Origin: a virus
Length of the DNA stretch: 50,516 nucleotides
Reading direction: 5' to 3' (one strand)
IMG/VR virus record: IMGVR_UViG_3300047409_000361
Span: 1 to 50,516 of that record
Made by a program: the position numbers and the translations under genes. The notes below the pieces were generated by a model, which did no database searches, was not told where the DNA came from, and worked only from the letters and a program-made list of their open reading frames with translations. Positions 34,462 through 43,373 of the stretch are shown piece by piece. Numbering within the stretch: the stretch's first letter is position 1; each line of letters begins with the position of its first letter.

Positions 34462-35964
34462 TCACACCATCAGGTCGAGTTCCTCCGCGACCTGCTCGGA
34501 CTTGTTCTGCACCGAGCCCACCACCCAGTTGCCGGGCTTCCGGGCAGCGTCCTTGTTGTACTTCATCTCCTCCTCGATGAAGGTCGGACCGTGGTCTCCG
34601 GGGATCACCACCGGGTTGGCCGGGATCGCACGCTTGGAGACCAGCCGATAGCACAGCGCCATCGAGCACACCTCGTCCGGCAGGTGGAACTCCTTCCCGC
34701 GCGCGTAGAGCATGTCCACCGAGGCGTACAGGTGGTTCTTGTAGAAGACCGGCACCCGGGGTGCCCGCCAGCGATCGTTCTCGATCGAGCTCACGTACTC
34801 GCTCAGCATGTTGTCACGCTGGGCTCCGGTCATCAGGAAGCCCCGCGCGCGCCGGTCGATGTAGTCCGCGACCACAGCACCCAGCCCGGTGGCGTCGTGG
34901 ATGCCCTCGGCGTTGTAGGCCTGCATCAGCTTGTTGAACTCCCCGATCATCACCGGGTAGGGCAGCCGGCGCATCCGGGACCAGTGCACGACCCGGATCG
35001 GGAACCGGGTCACGTCGACCACGGTGATCACCGTCCAGTCCTGCTCCTTGGCCCAGTCCGCTCCGATCACGTACTCCGCGTCCTGCTTGGGCTCCTCGAA
35101 GCGGTAGACCTGACGCTCCTTGGACACGCTCTGCCGGATGCTCTGCTCGGGCAGCGAGAACATCTTCTCCACGCTGGCGGAGTCGATGGCACGGGATCCG
35201 ATGCTGGGCTCACCCAGGTCGTACTCCACCCGCCACATCTCGGCGGGGATCTCCCGGCGCTTCTGGTCGATGGTCTCCTGCTCGAGCCAGCCGTCGATCG
35301 GGTTCGAGGTGTCCTTGTAGCACCAGGTGTAGATCGGCAGCCCCTCCTCCTGGAACCGCAGGTACTCGTGCGCGAAGGTCTTGTCCGGGTACTGCCAGGT
35401 CGAGGACATCGCCGTCATCGGGCGGATGGTGTCGCCCTTCCAGTTCTTCTGCGGCATCGGCTGGCCCTTGGCCGCGTCGAAGATGGCCTGGTCCATCTCG
35501 TCGATCTCGTCCAGCAGCAGGGTCGGCGGGTGCGGGCCACGGACCGTCTTCTGGCTGGCCGTCAGCGGCATGATCGTGGCCAGGTTGGTCAGCTTGATCC
35601 TGGTGGCGCTCTCCTCGCGCACCAGGTAGGACGGGGCGTTGCCGTGCTCCCAGGCGTCCCGGATCGTGTTGTGGATGTTGATCGACTGGTTCAGGGAGCC
35701 GCCCACGATGTTCACATCGGAGCCGGTGATGGCTGCCTTGGTCAGTCCCAGGATGGAGAGCAGTCTCGACTTCCCGGACAGACCACGAGAGCCGTGGATG
35801 AGGATCTGCGGCTCTCGGTTGAAGTAGGCGGTGGCGAAGGCGTCGAAGGGGGCGTCGTGGTCGGAGCAGACCTTGTGCCGGGGGATGGTGATCCCCCACA
35901 GGGCCTTGACCGTCTCGTAGAGCTCGTCGTCGCTACGTGGTGCGCGACCCAGGATGATGGACAC
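34462..35964 (-). CDS. Terminase large subunit
   Basis: The GTG start, seven bases after AGGGG, gives 500 aa. Walker A GSRGLSGKS spans residues 58-66 and Walker B LLLDEID spans about 149-155. D303 in VIGADWAKEQDWTVITVVD and D357 in EGIHDATGLG are the expected nuclease acids. This ATPase/nuclease packages DNA through the portal encoded next. The small subunit is not adjacent; the best candidate is the HTH protein at 47977. It overlaps the upstream 107-aa gene by 32 bases. Confidence 0.93.
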   Translation of the reverse strand: MSIILGRAPRSDDELYETVKALWGITIPRHKVCSDHDAPFDAFATAYFNREPQILIHGSRGLSGKSRLLSILGLTKAAITGSDVNIVGGSLNQSINIHNTIRDAWEHGNAPSYLVREESATRIKLTNLATIMPLTASQKTVRGPHPPTLLLDEIDEMDQAIFDAAKGQPMPQKNWKGDTIRPMTAMSSTWQYPDKTFAHEYLRFQEEGLPIYTWCYKDTSNPIDGWLEQETIDQKRREIPAEMWRVEYDLGEPSIGSRAIDSASVEKMFSLPEQSIRQSVSKERQVYRFEEPKQDAEYVIGADWAKEQDWTVITVVDVTRFPIRVVHWSRMRRLPYPVMIGEFNKLMQAYNAEGIHDATGLGAVVADYIDRRARGFLMTGAQRDNMLSEYVSSIENDRWRAPRVPVFYKNHLYASVDMLYARGKEFHLPDEVCSMALCYRLVSKRAIPANPVVIPGDHGPTFIEEEMKYNKDAARKPGNWVVGSVQNKSEQVAEELDLMV

Positions 35965-36256
35965 CGACCAGCCCCTTCAGCGTGTGCCCCACCTCATTGT
36001 GGGGGATGGAGACCTCCCACCAGCCGGCAGGCGTCTCGATCAGGTACCGCCACCAGATCGGATCGACATCGGTGGGGGTCACCTCCACCGCGAAGCTGCC
36101 GTCCTGCGAGAGGCGAACCTCGGGAGCCAGACAGGCCCAGGCGATGCCGTCGCACACCACCCAGAGCCTGCTGGGAGTGAACCGGATCAGGCCCTGGACC
36201 GGGAGCCCGCCCCGGTGCTGAAGACTGCCTGTGACGGTGACCGTAGTGGGTTGCAT
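35933..36256 (-). CDS. Small beta-rich protein, probably translated from a leaderless mRNA
   Basis: This 107-aa protein begins MQPTTVTVTGSLQHRGGLPV and includes LIRFTPSRLWVV and SFAVEVTPTDVDP, a beta-sandwich-like pattern similar to carboxypeptidase-regulatory-type domains in minor tail proteins. Its ATG has no Shine-Dalgarno and lies about seven bases after a good -10 hexamer, so initiation from a leaderless transcript is likely. It is the first gene of the run that continues into terminase, portal and capsid genes. Function unknown. Confidence 0.6.
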   Translation of the reverse strand: MQPTTVTVTGSLQHRGGLPVQGLIRFTPSRLWVVCDGIAWACLAPEVRLSQDGSFAVEVTPTDVDPIWWRYLIETPAGWWEVSIPHNEVGHTLKGLVGVHHPGSRTT

Positions 36257-36262
36257 GACCCG

Positions 36263-36292
36263 ATACTATCCACTACACCGCAGGTGGTTCAA
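36263..36292 (-). promoter_or_regulatory. Candidate sigma70-type promoter before the head module
   Basis: On the coding strand TTGAAC (36292-36287) and TAGTAT (36268-36263) are separated by 18 bases, close to the TTGACA/TATAAT consensus. The predicted start falls at about 36256, on the A of the next gene's ATG. The -35 lies inside the holin's last codons. It would give the terminase-capsid genes their own transcription. Confidence 0.55.
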
Positions 36293-36482
36293 CGGGAGCG
36301 TCCGGCAGCTTGTTGTTGGGAGTCACGAACATCCGAGCGAGGATCGCCAGGATGACGGCGGTGATCGCCATGATCGAGCCGGTCTGGGCGTCGGTCAGGT
36401 CGATGCCGAAGGCCAGCAGCAGCCCCAGGATCGCCTGGATGAGTCCCTGGATCAGGACCGGTTCGTTCTTCACGATGTCCAT
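36273..36482 (-). CDS. Holin
   Basis: The ATG at 36482 comes five bases after the endolysin stop (a GTG at 36491 in a GTGA overlap is an alternative) and gives 69 aa. Two hydrophobic segments are visible (LIQGLIQAILGLLLAFGIDL and GSIMAITAVILAILARMFV) with a short polar turn containing LTDAQTG, and the C-terminus is Pro-rich (NNKLPDAPVEPPAV). Two passes, small size and direct adjacency to the endolysin support a holin that releases the lysin. Confidence 0.8.
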   Translation of the reverse strand: MDIVKNEPVLIQGLIQAILGLLLAFGIDLTDAQTGSIMAITAVILAILARMFVTPNNKLPDAPVEPPAV

Positions 36483-36487
36483 GACGC

Positions 36488-36892
36488 TCACTTCCCGTGA
36501 TGCTTGTCCCACCAGAGATGGGGGATGGTGACCTCGTTCAGGTCCCAGGCCCAGCCGGCGTAGGTCTCATGCCAGTTGCGCTCGATGTAGCCCAGGTCGA
36601 CCGTGGCCACGTTCCCGGCTCCACCGATGTCGGTGGACCGGATCTTCCCGTTCCCGAGACTGAGCGCGATGTGCCCGAACCCGTGTGAGCCACCGGTCCA
36701 GAACACCGGAGCCCCGCGCGGTGGGTTCCGGTCCTTGGGGAACCGCTGGTTGGTGTTGAACCAGGCGATCGCCGCGGTGCCGTACCGAGCGTTGATGCCG
36801 GCCCAGGTGCGGACCTGGACCAGGCACATCCCGGGCACGTTCGACCGGTCGTTCTCCGCGTTCCTAGCTACCCGTGCCGCGCGGTAGACCAT
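36488..36892 (-). CDS. Endolysin, CHAP/NlpC-P60-like single domain
   Basis: This 134-aa protein contains GMCLVQVRTWAGI with candidate nucleophile C23, then GAPVFWTGGSHGFGHIALSLG with candidate H74, the Cys-His order of papain-like peptidoglycan hydrolases. NGKIRSTDIGG fits the third polar residue. There is no separate cell-wall-binding domain, and the protein is short for an actinophage lysin. An AGGAG Shine-Dalgarno precedes the ATG and the holin follows directly. Confidence 0.78.
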   Translation of the reverse strand: MVYRAARVARNAENDRSNVPGMCLVQVRTWAGINARYGTAAIAWFNTNQRFPKDRNPPRGAPVFWTGGSHGFGHIALSLGNGKIRSTDIGGAGNVATVDLGYIERNWHETYAGWAWDLNEVTIPHLWWDKHHGK

Positions 36893-36894
36893 CG

Positions 36895-37077
36895 CTACTC
36901 CTCGTGCTTGTTCTGCTCGGGGATCTCTGTGCCCTCGGGATCCTGGTCCAGATCTTCGACCTCAGGCTCGGGAGCGTCGACCGGCTCGTTGTCAGGTTCC
37001 GTAGAGAGCTCGGGAATGTCCTCTGCTTCCGTCTCCTCGGCCTCCGTCGAGTCCCCGAGCGGTGACTCACTCGTCAT
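36895..37077 (-). CDS. 60-aa acidic protein
   Basis: The product is almost entirely Glu/Asp/Pro/Thr/Ser (TEAEETEAEDIPELSTEPDN, VEDLDQDPEGTEIPEQNK), with Lys only near its C-terminus. It overlaps the upstream acidic protein by 11 bases. The ATG at 37077 was chosen because it lies at the end of the preceding gene; an in-frame upstream ATG extends slightly. Probably unstructured. Function unknown. Confidence 0.55.
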   Translation of the reverse strand: MTSESPLGDSTEAEETEAEDIPELSTEPDNEPVDAPEPEVEDLDQDPEGTEIPEQNKHEE

Positions 37078-37258
37078 CCTCGTCCTCATCTTCCTCGGGC
37101 TCGAGGGTGTCGTACTTGCCGCCCGCGAACCCAGCGGCACGCTCGGCGTCGACCGAGCGGTCCGGGTACAGGATCTGTCCGGGCACGCCGGCGTCGGCCA
37201 CCTGGGTGTTGTCCTCTGACTCCGCGTTCGGGTTCGTGGTCTCTTCTTTCTTCGCCAT
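37067..37258 (-). CDS. 63-aa acidic protein
   Basis: The ATG at 37258 has GAGGA seven bases upstream and opens MAKKEETTNPNAESEDN. A short ordered-looking middle (VPGQILYPDRSVDAERAAGF) is followed by a very acidic end (LEPEEDEDEDDE). Together with the neighbouring 60-aa and the 75-aa protein at 43373 it forms a set of small acidic proteins beside the tail fibre genes. Confidence 0.6.
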   Translation of the reverse strand: MAKKEETTNPNAESEDNTQVADAGVPGQILYPDRSVDAERAAGFAGGKYDTLEPEEDEDEDDE

Positions 37259-37287
37259 GTCTTCATCCTCACTAGTTGGGCCAGTCA

Positions 37288-38409
37288 CTACGTCTTCTCC
37301 TCCCACACCAGGTGGATCTCACCAACACGCACGTTGTCCGCGATGGACATGATGCGGGAGTAGTCGTCGGGGTTGGCGTCGGCCTTGATCGGACTCTTCC
37401 AGTCCAGACCGATCCCCTTGATGGTGCCTGCCTTGAGGTCGTCCCAGAACGAGGCCGGGATGTTGAACCACTTCCCCTGGCCCTTGGCCAGGGTAGTGCC
37501 GAACGCATGGATGTCGTGCTTGACCAGCGAGGTCCCGGCGTTCGGCAGTCCGCTCACCGCCCCGTAGGTGGTCCAGAACGGATAGAGGTTGGCGGCGGCA
37601 GCACCGCTGTCGGTGGCGTCTCGCTGGATGAAGATCTGGGCCAGCTTGATGGTGATGTCCGCCGGCTTGGCCGTGAAGTTGTCGTTGAACTGATTGCCGT
37701 AGAACCAGTGCCCCACCGAGCGCGGGGACTTCTGCTGGATCAGGTCGCCACCGTGGTATCCATCGCCGCGCCAGCTGCCGCCGCTGTTCGGCTGGATCCG
37801 GGCCTCCTTGGTGATGATGTTGGGGGCGTACACCGAGTCCTTCGGGACGTGGATCTGGGATGCCGTGCCGGCGCTCCAGAGCTGCTCGTCCTCGGTCGAC
37901 CAGGCGGTGAAGTAGTAGTCCTTGTCCCCTGGGATGGTGGTGCCGGCCTCGGCGTTGACCGTCCACTGCTTGTACTGGAACGCCGAGCTGTCGCCGTGCC
38001 CGCCGTACTGGTTGTACCGCCAGTCGCTCCAGGGCTCGTTCGGGAAGGTCTTGTCCGGTGTCGAGCTGTAGGTGTTCCCGCGCGGGCCCGTGGGCGGCTT
38101 TCCGGCATAGGTGGTCAGCACCCGGATCAGCTTCAGGGAGTCGTCGTTCTGCAGCCCCGGCAGCCTGACCCCGACCTTGATCCAGCGGGTCTGCAGCTTC
38201 TTCACGCCGTTGACCGTGTTGAAGTCCTCGATGATCTCGAGGCTGAGCTCGGGCGGATCGGGAGGCACGATGCTGACGTTGTAGGCCTGCTTCCAGACTC
38301 CGCCGCTCTTCACCCAGGCCTGCTCGCAGGCGACCCAGACCCCGTTCCGCTTCACGTACGGGCGCGAGGCAGCGACGTAGCTGGTCCCGTTGTGCTGGTA
38401 GATCGCCAC
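37288..38409 (-). CDS. Minor tail protein, 373 aa
   Basis: GTG start seven bases after AGGGG. The N-terminus MAIYQHNGTSYVAASRPYVK with VWVACEQAWVKSGGVWKQAY is a short Trp-rich repeat region common at the start of actinophage fibre proteins. A beta-rich middle (TLQTRWIKVGVRLPG type segments) and a C-terminal domain with IHAFGTTLAKGQGKWFNIPA and MSIADNVRVGEIHLVWEE follow, the latter resembling a sugar-binding sandwich. Between the collar-domain fibre and lysis genes. No enzyme motif. Confidence 0.65.
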   Translation of the reverse strand: MAIYQHNGTSYVAASRPYVKRNGVWVACEQAWVKSGGVWKQAYNVSIVPPDPPELSLEIIEDFNTVNGVKKLQTRWIKVGVRLPGLQNDDSLKLIRVLTTYAGKPPTGPRGNTYSSTPDKTFPNEPWSDWRYNQYGGHGDSSAFQYKQWTVNAEAGTTIPGDKDYYFTAWSTEDEQLWSAGTASQIHVPKDSVYAPNIITKEARIQPNSGGSWRGDGYHGGDLIQQKSPRSVGHWFYGNQFNDNFTAKPADITIKLAQIFIQRDATDSGAAAANLYPFWTTYGAVSGLPNAGTSLVKHDIHAFGTTLAKGQGKWFNIPASFWDDLKAGTIKGIGLDWKSPIKADANPDDYSRIMSIADNVRVGEIHLVWEEKT

Positions 38410-38418
38410 CTAGATCCC

Positions 38419-38757
38419 CTAGATCTTGAAGAACACGTCGCCGTTTCTGCCCGAGGAGTTCGGCGGCACCGAGGTACCGGAGCTGATGTCGGGCGCTATC
38501 GGCGGGAAGACGGCCCAGGCCAGGGGTGCGCCGGTGTAGCAGTAGAGGGTGTCGTTGCCCAGCACGTAGGCGAACTGCCCCTCGGTCGGCGCGGTGATCT
38601 TGGCGTCCCGGTCCGCGGTGGTGGTGTAGGTCCCCACCACCTTCTTCTCGATGGCCTTGGCCAGCGCGGCCATGTCCCCGGGGATGTCCGGGTCGTCGCC
38701 GTTGACCGGGATCGGCCAGCCCTGCAGCGGGGTGGTAGCTACGGTGTTGCCTGCCAT
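38419..38757 (-). CDS. Small minor tail protein, 112 aa
   Basis: AGGAGG lies five bases before the ATG. The sequence has the form GNTVATTPLQGWPIPVNGDD, IPGDMAALAKAIEKKVVGTY, DRDAKITAPTEGQFAYVLGN, LYCYTGAPLAWAVF. The GWPxPxxxDxxDVPxD...l...iE motif followed by a short coil and an t..dRda.i..P..G...yv.d....y.y.g..W segment is familiar from phage fibre and neck domains. Probably fibre-associated. Confidence 0.68.
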   Translation of the reverse strand: MAGNTVATTPLQGWPIPVNGDDPDIPGDMAALAKAIEKKVVGTYTTTADRDAKITAPTEGQFAYVLGNDTLYCYTGAPLAWAVFPPIAPDISSGTSVPPNSSGRNGDVFFKI

Positions 38758-38789
38758 GTCTGCCTCCTAGTCAGATCGTCTCATCCTCG

Positions 38790-41700
38790 TCACGCCTTGA
38801 TGATGTAGTGCAGCGACACGAACGGTGGCCGGTTCTCATCCGGCGTTGTACCACTACCCGAAGCGCCGGTGGAGTTGTTGCTCGGCCCATCGGTGCCCGC
38901 ACCACCGTTCGGAGAGGCGGTACGCCCAGAGACCGGGTGGGTGTGGGTCGGAGCCGCCGCGATCGGCGTGGTGCCAGCCGTCGAGGTACCCGACCCACGG
39001 GACACCGTGCTGGTGGTGCCTGCGGAGTTGGTCAGGTCCAGGGCGTGGTTGTGGTTGCCGTCAGCCGTTGCGGACAGGGTGCCGCCGGTGCTGCCGGTCC
39101 ATGCAGGCGCGGTGATCGCGTTGTGGGTGTGGTCGAAGAGGTGAGAGTGGTTGGCCAGCGTGTGTCCGTGCGTGGGTGAGGTGGCCTGGCCACCGGTAGC
39201 ACCGGCGTTGGTGGTACCGAAGGGGACGCCCTGGATGAACTGCGAGGTCAGGTTCGGCAGGTTGAAGGTGCCGCCGGCCACGTTCACCCCGTACGGAGAG
39301 AGCGACCCGCCGAGCGCGTTGTACAGGTTGGTGTACGTGCTGATCTGCAAGGTGCCGCCCGCGCACTGGAACCACCCGGACGGGATGGTGGTGGACGCTC
39401 CTGGCCACATCACGATGGAGCCAGATGGAGCAGCTATCGTCACCGCAGCGGTGACGAACGCCGTGGTCGCGAGTTGGGTGGTGCTGGTGCCAGCCGCAGC
39501 CGTGGGCGCGGTGGGAGTGCCGGTGAATGCGGGAGTACCGGTGAACGTAGGCGAGTCCACGGTCATCGTCCCGGCGCTGTTCCAGGACGCCTGTCCGAGC
39601 CGGCCAGAGCCGTCTCCACCCAGCTTGATGATCGGGTTCGCCCCGCCGCCGTCAGCCGCGCTGCTCTGGAGCAGGGCTGGGCTGGAGGCCAGGAACTGGT
39701 TGGCCGTGATCGTGGGATCCAGCGGCGGTGCCGAGCTGAAGTTGGGCGTGGTGATCGGCGGTAGCGCCACACCGGTCACCGGGATCCCGAGTGTGGAGAC
39801 GCCCTGGAAGTGGTAGTCGGTCCGGGTCGGATTGGTGACCTTGGTCAGGTAGAGCGGCATCTGGGTCGGGTCACCTGATCCGGTGATCAGCAGCGGAGTG
39901 GTGGCCAGCGTCAGTCGCGCCCGGTTCGACATGGTGAAGGTGACCGGGTTGGACATCGGGGTCTCGTGCGGGGTCGCGTCCCGGTAGGTGCTGGTGGCCT
40001 TCCAGGTCTGGGTCTGGGCTCCCAGCACGTTCCCGCCCTCGTGCTTGTACAGGGTGAGGTTGGTGGCCAGCGTCCAGAAGTTCCCATCCCCGCCGTAGTC
40101 CATCCCCGCCGGGGTCTGGGACGGCAGCGGGAAGTCCTTGTTCAGGTCCTCGGTCTTGGTCGCATCCGAGCAGACCCGGGCCATGTTCCCGTTGGTGGTG
40201 CCGACGATGTAGTGCTTGGCCCCGAAGTCTCCGGAGCCGACGTACAGCGAGTTCACCGGGCTCACGCCAAGGTTCATGAACAGCTGGTCGATGCCGACGT
40301 AGTTGATCGCGGCGGGGGTGTTACTGGTCACCGTGTCGATCTGGTAGGTGGTCGTCTGGGTGGCCGTACTGCAGGTGAACGAGATCGCAGCCTGGGTGGC
40401 GTTGATCGGCGCGGTGCCGGAGCCGCTGATGGTCTGGGTGTTCGCGGCCAGCAGGTTCGAGGAGCTCTGGCCCCTCTCGATCTCGACCCCACCAACGGTG
40501 TAGTAGACGAGCTCCAGGAGGAAGGTGGGGACCGCGACCGAGGCCCGGACCTTCAGGCTGAAGTTGTACATCTGGCGTGGGGTGACCGCGAACTTGGTGC
40601 CGGTGATCGTGGTGCTGCCACTGGCGGAGGCGGTGACCAGCATCGACCCGAGCCCGGTGATCGGGGTGGCACTGCTCCAGGCGATGGCACCCGCACCGGT
40701 CTTGGACCAGCCGGTGATGTTGGCCTCGAAGTCCCCGTTGCTGACCAGGCTCGATCCCGACGAGAACCCGTCGTTGTACCTGGTGAGCTCGATCTGGTCA
40801 GACAAGTTGTTGTTCCAGTACTCCCCGATCACCACGCTCGTGCCGTCCCAGTCCATCGAGAAGACGCTGTTGCTGTTCCGTGCACGGAGCAGCACCTGAG
40901 CGGAGAGCTGGTTGTCGGCGACCCGGGACAGCCAGATGCTGCCGGAGATCCTCATCAGGTACCAGTTGCCGGTGGGGCCTCTGACCGCGCTCAGGATCGT
41001 CTGGGTGGTGCCGCCGTTCTTGCCGTAGCCGACCGATGCGCCACCCGAGATGTAGACGCCGGCTGCGTTGAACGGCAAGATCGACGCGCTGGTGGTGCCC
41101 TGAGCGCTGTAGACCATCGACACCAGCCAGCGGTTGTTGGCTGCGTCCCAGCTCAGGTCGATAGGCGTCTGACCCGTGAGGTCGATACCAGACAGCGCGA
41201 TCGCCTGGTTGTCGACGGTCGGCACCGGGGCGGAGCTGGGAGCGGTCACTCCGTTGCTCATCGTCAGCTTCGCCCCACGCGAGATCTCGCTGTTCTGGCG
41301 CAGGGTGGCCGAGGCACCAGTCGAGTCGCCCTTGACCGTGAGCGTGCTGACCTCGGCACTGCCCTTGAACACGCTCAGTCCGGGCTGCAGTGTGGTGGTG
41401 GTGTCATCGGTGGTGCCGATGATCTTGATCCCGGTCTGGTCGAACTCCACCCCGGGCGATCCCTCTGGACCCGGAGTCCGCAGCTTCGCCGCGATCCCGA
41501 GCCCGAAGCTGATGCTCCCGGTGTGGATCTGCTTGGCGTCGATGTCACCCGCGTAGATGTAGTTGGTACTGATCTGATCCGCGGTGAGTGTGTTGAGGGC
41601 GATCTCGTTGGCGGTGATCGTCTTGCCGGCGATCTCGTTGGCGGTGATGGTCAGGGCCTTCACCTGCTGAGCGGTGACCGCGCCATCGGCGATCTTCACC

Positions 41701-43373
41701 GTGGTGATCCGGTGACCCATCTCCACGTTGTCCCAGTAGGTAGTCGCGGTGGAGGTAGTGAGCAGCACCGGAGCGCAGTACAGCGCACCAGTCGGGATCA
41801 CCCCGGTGTACTGGATGTAGTTCGGGGTGGTGGTGCAGTCCCCGATGTCGTAGTCCTCGGCGAGGAAGTTCTTGTTCACGTCGAAGAACCAGACCCCGAT
41901 CCCCAGGGTCTGAAGCGAGGCGGCGGAGGCGTAGACCAGCGCGGATGCGTAGAAGTCCTCGCCGTAGCGACAGGGCACGTACTGGCCGTAGACCAGTGCT
42001 CGCTGGCCGGCGCTGGCCGTCATCTTCAGGGACCTGGTGCCGCTGATCTGGGAGGCCGTCTCGAGCGCGTAGACCGCTCCGGTGTACCCGGTGTTGGGCG
42101 GGGAGGTGACCCTGGTCCAACAGGTCACCCAGGTCGAGTCCGCAGGGTCCAGCTCCTCAAAGTACGGGTTCAGGGCGATGTTCGAGGTGTACGAGCCGAT
42201 CCCCAGCTTGTCCGCAGTGACCGCTCCAGCGGACAGCTTGTTGGCGGTGATGTTGCCGGCCAGGATCTTGCTGGTCACCACCGAGTCGGCCTTGAGCTGC
42301 AGGGTGTCCACAGCGTCGGCGTCGATCTTCCCCGCCTTCACCGCCAGCGCCTTGATCTGCAGAGCGTCCACCGCACCGTCCGCGATCTTGACGGTGGTGA
42401 CCCGATGACCCACCTCTACGTTGTCCCAGTAGACCGCTGCAGTAGCCGTGGTCAGCAGCACCGGCACCGCGTACGCGATCCCCACCGGGACCACTCCGGT
42501 GTACTGGATGAAGGTGACCCCGGTGGTCACATCGCTGGTCTTCTGGGCACCGGAGACGAAGGTGCCCGAGGCGTTGTAGTACCAGACCCCGATGGCCGCG
42601 GTCTGCGAGGACGGAGAGGTTCCCCGGATCGCAGCCGAGAAGTAGAAGTCCTCGGTGGGTGTGACCGGGACCTGCTTCCCGATCACCGCCGCGCTGTTGC
42701 CAGCCGAGGCAGTCAGCTTGATGCTGCGGCCCCCACTGATCGGTGTGGCGGTCTCCAGGGCATAGCCGGCCCCGACGTACCCGGTTCCGGTCACCTTCGT
42801 CCAGCAGGTCACCCAGGTGTTGTCAGCCGGGTCGAGCTCCTCGAAGTAGGGGTTGAGCGCCAGGTTGGAGGTGTAGGCACCGATCCCGAGCTTGTCGGCT
42901 GTCACCGCGCCCGCGGAGAGCCGGTCTGCTGTGACCGCTCCAGCTACCAGCTCCGAGGTGTTGACCGAGCCGGCCTGCAGCTCTCGGGCGCTGATCGCGT
43001 CCGCGTTGATCTTGCCCGCGACCACAGCATCGGCAGCCAGCTGCTTGGCCTGGATCTGGTTGGCACCGATCGAGTTGGCCAGGATCGAGTCGTTCACGAT
43101 CAGCGAGCCCTCGACCACCGTGGTGTTGATCGCGCAGAGCCCGATCCCACCCTTGTTCAGGAACAACAGACAGTCGTTCACCCAGTCGAAGGTGGTTGGG
43201 ATGTCCGGGCCGCTCTCCACCACCGGAGCTCCACCGTTGTAGCGCCACCAGGTGAACTTGAGGGTGGTGCTGCCCGCGCTGACCAGGGTGTCGACTCCCT
43301 GGTAGACCATGTGGAACGCGGTCCAGGTGATCCCGCCCGGAGGTGTGTTCTGGGTGATGACCGGGGCCGACAT
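38790..43373 (-). CDS. Tail fibre protein with tandem sandwich modules and tail-collar domain, 1527 aa
   Basis: The N-terminus TQNTPPGGITWTAFHMVYQG is shared with the 309-aa tail protein at 43609 and probably forms an attachment domain. A helical/beta-solenoid region with repeated (A/S)DAVxxxKIxADxI-like steps follows, then two tandem modules of about 227 residues containing LNPYFEELDPAD and YWDNVE(V/M)GHR. A further sandwich domain lies near 880-990. The C-terminal 200 residues are a phage tail-collar domain (PSGSIVMWPGASTTIPSGW, FNLPNLTSQFIQG) with many His pairs (HGHTLANHSHLFDHTHN) and the classic end PPFVSLHYIIKA. The His pairs probably bind metal along a trimeric fibre shaft. A receptor-binding role is likely. 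Confidence 0.85.
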   Translation of the reverse strand: MSAPVITQNTPPGGITWTAFHMVYQGVDTLVSAGSTTLKFTWWRYNGGAPVVESGPDIPTTFDWVNDCLLFLNKGGIGLCAINTTVVEGSLIVNDSILANSIGANQIQAKQLAADAVVAGKINADAISARELQAGSVNTSELVAGAVTADRLSAGAVTADKLGIGAYTSNLALNPYFEELDPADNTWVTCWTKVTGTGYVGAGYALETATPISGGRSIKLTASAGNSAAVIGKQVPVTPTEDFYFSAAIRGTSPSSQTAAIGVWYYNASGTFVSGAQKTSDVTTGVTFIQYTGVVPVGIAYAVPVLLTTATAAVYWDNVEVGHRVTTVKIADGAVDALQIKALAVKAGKIDADAVDTLQLKADSVVTSKILAGNITANKLSAGAVTADKLGIGSYTSNIALNPYFEELDPADSTWVTCWTRVTSPPNTGYTGAVYALETASQISGTRSLKMTASAGQRALVYGQYVPCRYGEDFYASALVYASAASLQTLGIGVWFFDVNKNFLAEDYDIGDCTTTPNYIQYTGVIPTGALYCAPVLLTTSTATTYWDNVEMGHRITTVKIADGAVTAQQVKALTITANEIAGKTITANEIALNTLTADQISTNYIYAGDIDAKQIHTGSISFGLGIAAKLRTPGPEGSPGVEFDQTGIKIIGTTDDTTTTLQPGLSVFKGSAEVSTLTVKGDSTGASATLRQNSEISRGAKLTMSNGVTAPSSAPVPTVDNQAIALSGIDLTGQTPIDLSWDAANNRWLVSMVYSAQGTTSASILPFNAAGVYISGGASVGYGKNGGTTQTILSAVRGPTGNWYLMRISGSIWLSRVADNQLSAQVLLRARNSNSVFSMDWDGTSVVIGEYWNNNLSDQIELTRYNDGFSSGSSLVSNGDFEANITGWSKTGAGAIAWSSATPITGLGSMLVTASASGSTTITGTKFAVTPRQMYNFSLKVRASVAVPTFLLELVYYTVGGVEIERGQSSSNLLAANTQTISGSGTAPINATQAAISFTCSTATQTTTYQIDTVTSNTPAAINYVGIDQLFMNLGVSPVNSLYVGSGDFGAKHYIVGTTNGNMARVCSDATKTEDLNKDFPLPSQTPAGMDYGGDGNFWTLATNLTLYKHEGGNVLGAQTQTWKATSTYRDATPHETPMSNPVTFTMSNRARLTLATTPLLITGSGDPTQMPLYLTKVTNPTRTDYHFQGVSTLGIPVTGVALPPITTPNFSSAPPLDPTITANQFLASSPALLQSSAADGGGANPIIKLGGDGSGRLGQASWNSAGTMTVDSPTFTGTPAFTGTPTAPTAAAGTSTTQLATTAFVTAAVTIAAPSGSIVMWPGASTTIPSGWFQCAGGTLQISTYTNLYNALGGSLSPYGVNVAGGTFNLPNLTSQFIQGVPFGTTNAGATGGQATSPTHGHTLANHSHLFDHTHNAITAPAWTGSTGGTLSATADGNHNHALDLTNSAGTTSTVSRGSGTSTAGTTPIAAAPTHTHPVSGRTASPNGGAGTDGPSNNSTGASGSGTTPDENRPPFVSLHYIIKA
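41640..42918 (-). repeat. Tandem duplicated module inside the tail fibre gene
   Basis: Two copies, about 42237-42918 (first in translation) and about 41640-42236, share SAGAVTADKLGIG, a stretch around NPYFEELDPAD, WVTCWT, IQYTGV(V/I)P, VLLTT(A/S)TA and YWDNVE(V/M)GHR. The copies are clearly similar but diverged. Edges are approximate. Confidence 0.75.
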
